Source: Cryomorpha sp963741985 (lineage in GTDB: Bacteria > Bacteroidota > Bacteroidia > Flavobacteriales_D > Cryomorphaceae). Taken from it: a stretch of 64,000 nucleotides of DNA. Below, piece after piece: positions 35,348-45,600 of the stretch. The DNA is taken from assembly GCA_963741985.1 (NCBI GenBank), contig CAVUKD010000002.1, forward strand, positions 1,984,001 to 2,048,000, in the 5' to 3' direction. Below the pieces are notes generated by a model. The model was not told the origin of the DNA, did no database searches, and was given only the letters and a program-made list of their open reading frames with translations. The translations under genes were made by a program, and so were the position numbers. The first letter of the stretch is position 1; every line of letters starts with the position of its first letter.

Positions 35348-38300
35348 CTACCGTATTACGGTAATAAATCCGGTAAATTTTACTTTTTCTTCAGTAGTCT
35401 CAGAAGTTACTTTGATCAAATAGGTATAGACTCCGGCATCCACAAAGAATCCGTCATTTTGGCTGCTTCCATTCCATCCTTGGGCGAAATCTCTCGTTTG
35501 AAACAAGACTTTGCCCCAGCGATCAACGATGGTAAGCTCATAATCAGTAATATCGAGTGTTTTGCTTACAGGACGCCAAATATCATTTATACCATCTCCG
35601 TTAGGGGAAAAACTATTCGGGATATACCAAAGCAGATCATTTTTAATAATCACATTCTGAATTAATGTATCGATACAGCCATTTATATTGGTCGAAATAA
35701 GTTCAACCGGATAAATACCCGCAGTATCTTTTGGGAAAATAAATGTTGAAATCCTTGAATCTCCCTGACCTATAACGGGATTATCACCGAATGTATACTT
35801 CGATTTCATTACGGGGCCGGGGCTGGAAACATCCTGAAAAGTGATTGTGGTATTTTTCGTAGTTGTGGGAAGTGGATTTATATTAAAATTTGCCTCATAC
35901 TTTTCGGGGTTTCTGATACTCAACGATTGCTTTACTTCGCAACCTTCCGCATTTCTTGCAATCACCGTGTGTTCACCGGCACATACATTGCCCTCGTTGC
36001 TCGCCTGAAAGGAATCCCCCGCATCAAAACTGTAATCTACCGCGCCATCCGATTGGATCAATATTTTTCCGTCGCACGAATCGGCACAAAGGGGAGGGGT
36101 TTGCGTTACAAACAAGTCCTGTGCTTCGGGTTGATTAATTTGAAATGTAGTAGAATCAGCACAGCCCAGAGAATCATAAATCTTTACAGAGTAAAGCCCT
36201 GAACAAAGTGAATCTCGGGTTTGGGGGATTAAACCGGGAGTCCCGTTCTCATGCCAATCATATGTATAAATACCTGAGGTAGTCGTCCCACCGTCGGCAA
36301 CCACTACTGCTTTCCCGTTACATTGGTTATTGCAAATAGCATCCTCGGGAATAACAATCAAGCTTATTGGGTCTGCGAAATGAACGATGATATCATCCGA
36401 AGCAGAACATAAGGTTCCGTTACTATCCGTGAAGGTCAGCGTCATATTCCCACCGGGAGTGGTGCATGTCGCAACCGCATGTGGATCGTGAATATCGCTA
36501 AAAGTTACGTTCGGAGGTGCTGTCCAAGTTCCGATTCCAAGGGGTGCGTCCGCTTGGAGTTCATAGACGAGATCGCAAGGCGTAGCGTCCGCACCCGCAT
36601 GGGCGTTGGTTTGGCAACAAGTGGAATTCGTTACGGGTAAAATGGTCAAATCCAGAGTGGAATTACCTACACAGGTTCCATTTGTCACTGTGTAGTGATA
36701 GGTGAAACTTCCGCCAGTCGGATAAGTTGTCGGATTGAATTGAGACGATATTTCAATCCCATTGTCATCTGTCCATGTTCCACCCAATGCAGGATTTCCT
36801 CCAAGATAATCTGTAAGGTTGGTTAGGGGTGAATTGTAACAAAGGGTTGTATCCGTATCTAATCCGGGATCGGATAATTGGTCAGGTGAAACGGTTACCT
36901 GATCTGTAATCACACAGCCCGGAAAACCAATAGGATAGGCGGAAACGGTATAGGTTGTTGATTGACTCACCTGTGCGGTGGGATTTTGAACATTGGGATC
37001 AGAAAGTCCCGCTGCGGGCGACCAAGACCATACAAGTCCGCTGCCGCCATTACAGCTCACAGAAATATTCAATGGGTCTTCGCTGCCGCTCGAACAACTT
37101 ACGCTTCCGTCGGGTGTGATTTGCCATGTAATACATCCGGAGGGGTTCGTCGCAACGAAACTCATGCCGGATAAATCGCCATAGAGAGGGCCTGCAAGCA
37201 CAGGCGCGTTGGTGTCTTCACCGTCGTAAACATAAAATTCATCAATGAAATTCTCAGTAGACCCACTATTAATAATGAATTCCATAAAAGTAACCCCATC
37301 ACCCGGATTGTCAGGGCAGTATGTTTCAGAAAGGTTCACATTATTTTCATAGCAATACTCATAGGTTCCGGCTTCAGCCCCGCATTCTGCAGAAACATTT
37401 GCTAAGCCCGCATTCAGTGTGACCGGAGTGTCACAATACGTTTGATCGGGTCCTGCGGTAATATCCGGTCCTTCAATTACTTCTACAGTGATCGTAGTAT
37501 CGAAAGTACAACCAAAGTTATTGGTGGCGTAAAATGAATAATTATACGAGCCCGGACTATCATACTGGGTTTGGATTTGATTCCCGTTTGTGGAAGTATT
37601 TACAACATTTGGTCCGGTCCAATAAGTTGAATCAGCGCCCAAACCAATAACAGGCGTAAAGGTGGTAATATCAGGAAACAACGAAGGATCAAAATCAATT
37701 CCCCATTCAAAAACATATCCATTATCGATGGCAAGATTGTCAAGAATATTAAAAGTCCAATCTCCATTGAGCGGACACCCAACCAGATTGCACATATCCT
37801 CATCACTCTGATAAAAACCTGGGTTCAAAACCTGGTTAGAAACCTGATTACCTGCATTATCGGTAAAACTTAAGAGCGTATGGTTTGCATCATCTCCGAT
37901 AAACCCATTGGTACTCGTAGGAGACCAACCATAATTATAGCCCACTCCCTCAATTTGTGTTCCATCATCGACGGCCTCCCCAAGGAAGGTTCCTCCACCA
38001 CCGTTACTATATTGACTTAGCACGACAGTAGTTCCATCGGGGCAAGTAATTGATATTTCAAGGTCACCCATATAGGAGTGTTCCATATTTACAAATACAT
38101 CTAAAAAATCCGAACAATTATCAAGCGTCGCATCTTGAGCAAAAAAGTCAAATGTCAAGGTGGAGCTATAGGAGAACCCGGCTCCATCAGCGAGATAAGT
38201 CGTACCGGCCGAAACTTGGGGTGGCAGAGCTGTCCAGGTCACACTCTGCACAGGATTACCATCAATCTGTGCATTCGAACCTACACAAACCGGGGATTCA

Positions 38301-39124
38301 AAATTTGTGTTGAATATAGGAATAGTGCTCACTAAAATCTGAAGTGGATCAATATTCAAACTCCGGCAGCCGTTATTATCTACTACCGCCAGCGAAGTGA
38401 GATATTCTCCAGGTTCGGTATAAGCATGTGTAATATTCTGCGGACCCGTTAGGGTGTCAATGGTTCCATCGTCAAAATTCCAAATGTAATACTGAAGATT
38501 AAATCCGGGTTCAGCAGATGATCCATTATCTCCAAAGGTTATCGGCGCATCCAAACAGATTCCGATCGATTGCACACCCGGATTCAGGGGAGCAGGATCG
38601 ATAATCTGCGATGCAGATGACGGAGTAGCACAAGGGGTCGTACATATAATATTAGCTTCCCATCCGGGGAAGGCACCTGTACCATTTGGATTGGAGTGAA
38701 ATACAAAGGTCAGGCATCCAGAAACATTATTGACTGTTCCAGTAACGGGTAAACCCTGAAGTGAGTTTCCGCTATAGGTCCCCAAGGATGAAGCAGCATT
38801 GCTATCCCCATCGTAGATACTTAAAAAGTCACTATTGTTTGGATTTGGACTCACAAAAAGCGAGAAGGCTACGAATTCGACTGAAATTACATCGCCAGGC
38901 GTACCTGGACAAATCGTGAAAGTATAATCTGTGCCCGGAGTATATGGGCCACCCTCACCAGTCCCATCATCTGTAAAAACACCATCACATGTTTGAATAG
39001 TTCCATCCATAATAGGGTAAAATGTCTGGGCATATGATTGATATACCGATAAAAGTAAGATGAAAAAGACCGCTAAACTTTTCCAGCGAAGTGTAATTAA
39101 ATTTTGGATAGAAATGGTTTTCAT
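35348..39124 (-). CDS. T9SS type B surface protein with CUB, PKD, P-domain and SprB-like repeat
   Basis: From the ATG at 39124 (a GTG lies one codon before) the protein has 1258 residues. After a signal peptide (1-32) come a CUB-like domain (about 40-160), a PKD domain (IWNFDDGTIDTLTGPQ, about 190-265), a proprotein-convertase P-domain (about 330-485), a second CUB-like domain (about 590-700), Ig-like repeats and an SprB-type repeat (about 925-1010, CNNQCNGKAVVVADGG). The tail (SFSPNGDGINDIWRPVSKT, then GVYTYLIKV) is a gliding-motility/T9SS type B sorting domain. This domain mix suits adhesion or matrix building at the cell surface. It follows a small secreted-protein gene after 8 nt. Confidence 0.9.
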   Translation of the reverse strand: MKTISIQNLITLRWKSLAVFFILLLSVYQSYAQTFYPIMDGTIQTCDGVFTDDGTGEGGPYTPGTDYTFTICPGTPGDVISVEFVAFSLFVSPNPNNSDFLSIYDGDSNAASSLGTYSGNSLQGLPVTGTVNNVSGCLTFVFHSNPNGTGAFPGWEANIICTTPCATPSSASQIIDPAPLNPGVQSIGICLDAPITFGDNGSSAEPGFNLQYYIWNFDDGTIDTLTGPQNITHAYTEPGEYLTSLAVVDNNGCRSLNIDPLQILVSTIPIFNTNFESPVCVGSNAQIDGNPVQSVTWTALPPQVSAGTTYLADGAGFSYSSTLTFDFFAQDATLDNCSDFLDVFVNMEHSYMGDLEISITCPDGTTVVLSQYSNGGGGTFLGEAVDDGTQIEGVGYNYGWSPTSTNGFIGDDANHTLLSFTDNAGNQVSNQVLNPGFYQSDEDMCNLVGCPLNGDWTFNILDNLAIDNGYVFEWGIDFDPSLFPDITTFTPVIGLGADSTYWTGPNVVNTSTNGNQIQTQYDSPGSYNYSFYATNNFGCTFDTTITVEVIEGPDITAGPDQTYCDTPVTLNAGLANVSAECGAEAGTYEYCYENNVNLSETYCPDNPGDGVTFMEFIINSGSTENFIDEFYVYDGEDTNAPVLAGPLYGDLSGMSFVATNPSGCITWQITPDGSVSCSSGSEDPLNISVSCNGGSGLVWSWSPAAGLSDPNVQNPTAQVSQSTTYTVSAYPIGFPGCVITDQVTVSPDQLSDPGLDTDTTLCYNSPLTNLTDYLGGNPALGGTWTDDNGIEISSQFNPTTYPTGGSFTYHYTVTNGTCVGNSTLDLTILPVTNSTCCQTNAHAGADATPCDLVYELQADAPLGIGTWTAPPNVTFSDIHDPHAVATCTTPGGNMTLTFTDSNGTLCSASDDIIVHFADPISLIVIPEDAICNNQCNGKAVVVADGGTTTSGIYTYDWHENGTPGLIPQTRDSLCSGLYSVKIYDSLGCADSTTFQINQPEAQDLFVTQTPPLCADSCDGKILIQSDGAVDYSFDAGDSFQASNEGNVCAGEHTVIARNAEGCEVKQSLSIRNPEKYEANFNINPLPTTTKNTTITFQDVSSPGPVMKSKYTFGDNPVIGQGDSRISTFIFPKDTAGIYPVELISTNINGCIDTLIQNVIIKNDLLWYIPNSFSPNGDGINDIWRPVSKTLDITDYELTIVDRWGKVLFQTRDFAQGWNGSSQNDGFFVDAGVYTYLIKVTSETTEEKVKFTGFITVIR

Positions 39125-39132
39125 CACAGATT

Positions 39133-39558
39133 TTATTCTTGAATTCTTTGTTCAAATGTTAGGTTGGTAGGAAGGATAACGAGAACTTTATCGCTTTCTC
39201 CAATTCGGTAATACATATATTTATCTCGTTTTAGCTTGAAATCATAAGCTGCTAGGTTGAGTTGTCCGTTCGAAATCATATCAAGGGTTATCAGGGGCTG
39301 ATCGCTATACAATCCGGGTATGGATGCAACCAGCGGATACATAGAGAAGTCTTTACCTTCCGTCTCGCCTAAATAATAGCCATGCCGGTTCAAATAAGCC
39401 ATGTTTGCATACCCATCTCCCTGGTCACTTTGAAGAGAGGAAAGCTTTTCGGCCGGTAAAAATTCTGTTAAAGCAGCATAATCTTCAGCCGATTGACTAT
39501 ATAAAGCACCAGATACAATAATTGCAAAGGCAAATAATGCCGATTTTAGAGATTTCAT
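39133..39558 (-). CDS. Small secreted protein of unknown family between two T9SS surface proteins
   Basis: From the ATG at 39558 the product has 141 residues with a clear signal peptide (KSLKSALFAFAIIVSGALYS-Q). The mature part is mixed alpha/beta with no Cys and no sorting tail; I do not recognise a family. A start at 39576 would add six residues before the signal. The gene has its own TACCTTTG element and is followed after only 8 nt by the 1258-residue surface protein, so the two are almost surely one operon. A helper in export, folding or anchoring of that protein is a guess from position. Confidence 0.75.
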   Translation of the reverse strand: MKSLKSALFAFAIIVSGALYSQSAEDYAALTEFLPAEKLSSLQSDQGDGYANMAYLNRHGYYLGETEGKDFSMYPLVASIPGLYSDQPLITLDMISNGQLNLAAYDFKLKRDKYMYYRIGESDKVLVILPTNLTFEQRIQE

Positions 39559-39590
39559 AGGTTTGAATACATTCAATTTATTGACGTTGG

Positions 39591-39598
39591 CAAAGGTA
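39591..39598 (-). promoter_or_regulatory. Candidate -7 element for the small-protein/surface-protein operon
   Basis: TACCTTTG on the minus strand fits TAnnTTTG, 33 nt upstream of the ATG at 39558, in the short gap after the giant gene. It would let this operon be expressed apart from the giant gene. Confidence 0.45.
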
Positions 39599-39608
39599 TT
39601 AAGTTGTA

Positions 39609-42600
39609 TTAACGAATAACGGTAACAACGCCATTCATTTTAACTTCTTCAAGTGAAATTTCATTTTTGGTTTCTATCATCCAAACATAGACACCCTCTT
39701 CCACAAAGTAGGAATCCCCGTTCGTATCACCATTCCATTTTTTCTTGATATCACGCGTGGTAAATACCACCTGACCGAAGCGATCATATACAGTAAGTCT
39801 GTATTCGTTCGGGTCGATATTGCTAAGCACCGGCCCCCACAAGTCGTTGAGACCATCGCCATCCGGGGTAAATGCGCTCGGTACGTAAATTAGCATTTCA
39901 GGCTTGATGTTCACAACATCCGAATACATATCCATGCAACCAGTGCTTGGGTCGATAGCTGTTAGCTCAACAGTATAGTTGGTATTTACATCATCCGGAA
40001 ACTTGAACGTTGGTTCAAATTCAGTTGATGTGCCCAAAGTATCGAAAACCCAGAAATAAGCGGTTCCACTTCTTGCAATACTGTTGTTACTAAAGAAAAC
40101 AGTTGGATCGACATTTTTCACTGGGTTTGGTGAGAATGTAAATCTAGCTATTGGTCCCGGATCCACAGTAATTTTCATAGTATCACTCGCAGTGCAATCT
40201 CCATTTGTTGCCATAAGGATATACTGATAAGTGGTAGCATTGGGACCATTCGTTTTCGGAGTAAATATAGGATTCGAAGCAGTTGGATCGGAGAGATTTG
40301 TTTCCGGACTCCAAGAATACGATAATCCCGGTGCAGGATTGACTCCTATACTTACCTGGCCATTCTCAGCACAAATTGTATCATTGGCTAATACAGGCGC
40401 ATTCGGCAATACATGGGCGTCAATGTATCTGGAAACATTAGGCGTCGAAGAACAGGTTGGATTGGATCCATCTGTAATAAAAAGCACTTCGAAAGTGAGA
40501 GGTGATGTTGGTTCGAGAGTTGTAAAGAAGTTGCTGTAAAGTCCTGTTGCAACTGTGGTATCACCATCTAAAACATACGTAACCGAATAAGGTGGCACTC
40601 CTTGGAGATTAATTCCTAGGTCGACTTCCTCACCAATACATACAGCATTGGTACTTGTCGTAATATCCGCTGTCGGCAGTGGGTTCACATTCAGTGAAGC
40701 CTGACTTGCAAGAACTTCACCCTGACAATTGTTATCGTTTACACTTACAATCACATAATCTCCGTCGATACTAGATTGAAAAGAGTAATTGCTGTTACTA
40801 TTGGTAAGTGGGGATTGCGGAACACCATCTACAGTATAATTGATAGTCCATGGGGATTCACCTGTTAAATCAACGTTGAAAGTAGCCGAATCTCCGGCAC
40901 AGACAGTCCCTCCTCCTGTAATCGTTGCGGTGGGTGCATCTAAAATGGTAATGTTCTGACTTCCGCTTACCGTACCTGAACAGTTTGATCCCTCGAGTGA
41001 AACTAGGGCATAGTTACCGTTCGTTTCTGCCGGAATCGTATAAGTTGGGTAGTTGGTGGTAACCGGGGGTTGATTTGAACCATCAATTGAATAAACAAAT
41101 GTCCAGGGGCCATCTCCGGTCAATGCCACTTCGGGACCATCGCCGCTGCCAGCACACACTTCAGGATTTCCCGAAAGGGTAGCTGTCGGAGTAACGAAGT
41201 TTTGGATATTCGCACTTCCCGAACCGCTTCCAGTACAATTGTTATCGCTTAGGGCGGTAATTGTATAAGCTCCTGCCTGAGTACTCTGGAATGTAAATTC
41301 TTCGGTATTCGACAAGTTCGGAACACTCTGTGGACTACCATCAACCGAATAGCTGAAATCCCATGGGCCCTCGCCGGTAAAGACGATATTTATATCCACG
41401 GGCTCGCCGGGACAAACGGTCGCGCCACCCGAGATGGCCGCAGTTGGCAGGGGATTCATAATAACTGAAGTTCCATTTGAAATAGAGGTACAGTCATCAT
41501 TCAAATTGACATTTCCGTTTCCAAGGGCATTTCCAACTACGGCATTTACATAATACACTGCACCGGGTTCCATTCCGGAATAATTGAAAGTAAAGTTCCC
41601 GTCAGCTGAGGTCGCAATCGTATTGCCAAGTGTGTTGGCTGAACCATCGTGGAGAATATATTGAATCGCGTCATTTCCATCGAGGGTTTCACCGCTTGTT
41701 AGAATAGAAAGTGAACCGCCTTGACAAACTTCCAATGGAGTTGCGGGAATAGAGCCTGCATCAGAAATACAAGCACAGGTATGGATAGGACTGGACACTA
41801 CCTGAGCGGCACAAACCCCGGCATCGGTTACGCTAATTGAATAACCGTTTCCACTGGGAATGGGATTGCTCAGGAAGACGTTTGGATCTGATGAAGTATT
41901 GTAAACTCCATTCGCCCCATTGAAATTGTAAGGAGGTGTACCACCATTGATATTAAATTGAACCTGGTAGTTCTCACCGGCATTATCGCATATTTCGGTA
42001 GTTCCTGAAATTGAGAATGGATTATTGACAGTGACACTTACCGGTTGTCCGGTTACTACACCGTCACAATATGTATCGCTTACAGCTATAAGTGTATATG
42101 TGTTAGAAACCGTAGGACATACGGATACAATGTGACCATTATCTATTCCGTTCAGAAACATTGACTGTCCTGAATTTCCATTTTGATACTCGACATTAAA
42201 CGGACCGTCACCAATTAAATTGAAAGTAATATTCGCGCAATCACCGAGACAAACCGTTGTATTTGAACCGGATATCGATCCTTGTGCAATGCAGTTACAG
42301 TCAGGAGCTGCGCCGGAAACTGTTACATCGGGACAAGGCCCATTATTATCAGATATCGTATAGTTATAATTTTCGTTGCCTAGGAAAACTACTGTTTCTG
42401 AAAAAGTGCTTCCAATAACAGGTATCGGCGTACTGGAATTTACATTGGTTACAGTGTAAGGCGGAGTTCCACCAACAATCGTAAACTGAATGGTATAGTT
42501 TATCTGGTTGGATTCACAGACCGCTGTAATATTATTAACCGCTAATTCCTGTTGAATATTAACGGTGTAGTTAGCCACGTCATCTGGACAAACATTTCCA

Positions 42601-45600
42601 TTCATGGTATACGGATAGACCCCTGAATTCGTAGGAAGAAGGGTAATAGAAGAGCTCGTAAAAGATCCTCCTGTAGGTTCACTATTATCATTTACTAAAT
42701 CCATCAACGTCAATTGAGAACCATCACCACAATAAGAAGCAGTGTGATCACCACCTGCATTTGGCAATTGCTCGACAGTTACAGTTACAGAGCCACTCAC
42801 AGAACCTGTACAGTTCAGGTCGGCCGCACTAATTAGATTATAGGTGGTTGTAGTTGTCGGAGATACATTTAAAATATATCCATCGCTCAATTGGGTTAAG
42901 GCAGGGAATGTAGTGGTGCCATCGCTGTATTCGACAATATAATCTCCATCTGTTCCGCCCGCGAGATCAAGTTCTATTGAAGCTGAAGTTCCAATACAAA
43001 TGGTTTGATTGCCTGAAGCAAAAGAGGCAGTAACCGGACAAGAGCAGTTTGGCGCATTTCCGGAAACGGTAATCGGACCGCATGGTCCACCATCGTCAAC
43101 CGAGAAGGAATAGGTGTTTGGAATTGTAATCGGCGCAGATACAAAAGTATTTCCTGAAGGATTTCCATCAACCGTATAATTGCCATCGCCTCCGGAAATA
43201 GTAAAGGTAACCGTATAATCCGTTTGAGCTGCCGAGCAAGTTGCTTGCAGCCCGGAAGTAGTCAATTGAGGATCGATATTTACCGTATAGTTGGCAACAT
43301 CATCCGGACAAACGTTGCCGGCCATAGTGTATGTATAATCCCCAGCATTGGCCGGATTAAGTGTAATTGATGGAGGAGTAAATGTTCCTCCCGCAGGATT
43401 CGGGCCGGGTGTGAAAACCAATACAGACCCATCACCACAATAAGAATTAGTCTGGTCAATACCTGCATTTGGTAATTGTTCCACAGTTATGGTTACTGAA
43501 CCACTTACAGAGCCTGTACAGTTTCCATCCATAACGCTTACTAAAGAATAGGTAGTAGTTGTAGTAGGGGAAACCGTAATCAAGGCTCCGTCGCTCAGGG
43601 CGGTGAGGTTAGATATAGTTGATCCATCACTATAGTCTAAAATATAGCTACCGGCGGAACCGCCATTCAAATCAAGTTCAAGATCGGCAGAACTTCCAAT
43701 ACAGATCGTCTCGTTGCCTGAAGCAAATGATGCCGTAACCGGGCAAGAACAGTTTGGTGCGCTTCCTGAAACATTTATATCTCCACAAGCTCCATTATCT
43801 GAAATGGTAAAGCTATATCCACCCGGATTTGGAAGAGCGATAGAAGCTGAAGTAAATGTTCCGCCATTGGTATTAACCGCAGTTTGAATTCCGGTATCGT
43901 CATTCGTTACCGTATAAGGAGGCACGCCACCTGAAACCGTAAATGTCACAATATAATCCGTCTGACTTGCAGAACAATTCGCTTGAACACCCGCAGTAGA
44001 TAATTGCGGATCAATAACAACCGTGTAATTTGCAACATCATCCGGACAAATATTTCCGGAAACGGTATACGGATATACCCCTGCATTTGCCGGTACAAGT
44101 GTAATTTGAGTTGGGTTAAATGTTCCGGTAGTTGGTTCACCTGCTGCTGGCGCGAAAACCAAAACAGATCCATCACCACAATATGAATTTGTGTGATCGC
44201 CACCTGCATCCGCTAATTGTTCAACAGTTATCGTTACCGAACCACTCGCTGTACCGGTACAGTTGGCATCAGAAACATCCGTTAAAGTATACGTCGTAGT
44301 TGTAGTAGGAGAAACGGTTGCAAGAGTCCCACCATCGCTCATTCCCGAGGTTGAACCACCACCGCCACCGGAATAATCCACATTATAAGTACCGGCAGTA
44401 CCACCGGCAAGCGCTACAACGAGATTTACCGAACTTCCAACACAAATGGTCTGATCAAGAGTGGTAAACGAAGCAGTAACCGGACAACTACAACTTGGTG
44501 AGTTACCTGATACTACAAGGTCGCCACAAGAACTTGCATCTGAAATAGTAACGGAATAATTTGTTCCTGCCGGAATAGTTCCTGAAGTAAAAGTTGTTCC
44601 GGAAATAGTTCCTGAGGTAGTTCCTGACGCAACGTAAGGGCCTTGGCCACCTGCAAAATCGAAAACTAAGATATACGAATCTTGTGCAGCTGTACACGTA
44701 GCACTTACATTAGAAGAGGTCATGGCAGAGGCAACTGTTACAACCACATTTGCGGAAGCAGAAGTACAGGGCGCACCGCTTACCGTGTAGGTAAAAGTGT
44801 CACCGGTTCCAAGAGTTGAAGGATCCAAATTAGTCGCCTGAGCGTCAGAAATGGGCCCATTACTATCTGCCCAAGAACCAGGTGTGTCATACGCACCGCT
44901 TAGTCCATTATAAAGAGAGAAAGGCGCATCGGTTGAACAAACATTAATCGAACCGTCGTTGCCCGCATTGGGAGGGCAGACAACATCGAAAGTAAGGTCT
45001 GCTGAGGCTGAGCAGCCCGCTGTTCCTAAAGTATAAGTGAATGTATAAGTGTTTCCACAAAGGCCGGTAACATCAAATGAATTTGAAACCGGAAGTCCTC
45101 CACCGTCAGTCCAAGTTCCGCCACCGGGAGGAGTCCCCCCCAGATTGCTTCTTAAATCCACATTTCCCATGTCTTCACAAAATGATGTGGTGGCATCCGT
45201 TCCCGCATTGGGAAGTGGTGTTACATTTATTGTTAAAGTAGCCGTTTCTGCAGGACAAGCACCGCTCGTTAAAGAATTGGTAAAAGATCCCTGCGTATCA
45301 GCGCCAGGGTCAAATACCCCCGGAATGAGAGTTCCGCCGGACCAAGTTCCTTCTACTGCGCCAGGACCTAGTTCATCTATCATATTGAATGGTGGGTCGC
45401 TTGCGCAAACGGTGATTGTATTATTTGTACCAGGGGAGGTCAATACCTGATATTGCACGGTCACAGTTGCATCCTCACTGCAGGCTCCACCAGCCGAATT
45501 GAGCTCATATTCATAGTCCCCTGCGGGGTCGCCGTTGGCCGGATTGAAGAATCCATTAGTGGGTCCTCCCGACGGGACAGACCAAGTTCCACCCCCTGGT

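Noticed and set aside
42300..44492. Repeats that might suggest a CRISPR array
   Set aside because: Units are over 700 bp, coding and in frame; there is no short-repeat/spacer pattern and no cas gene in the window.
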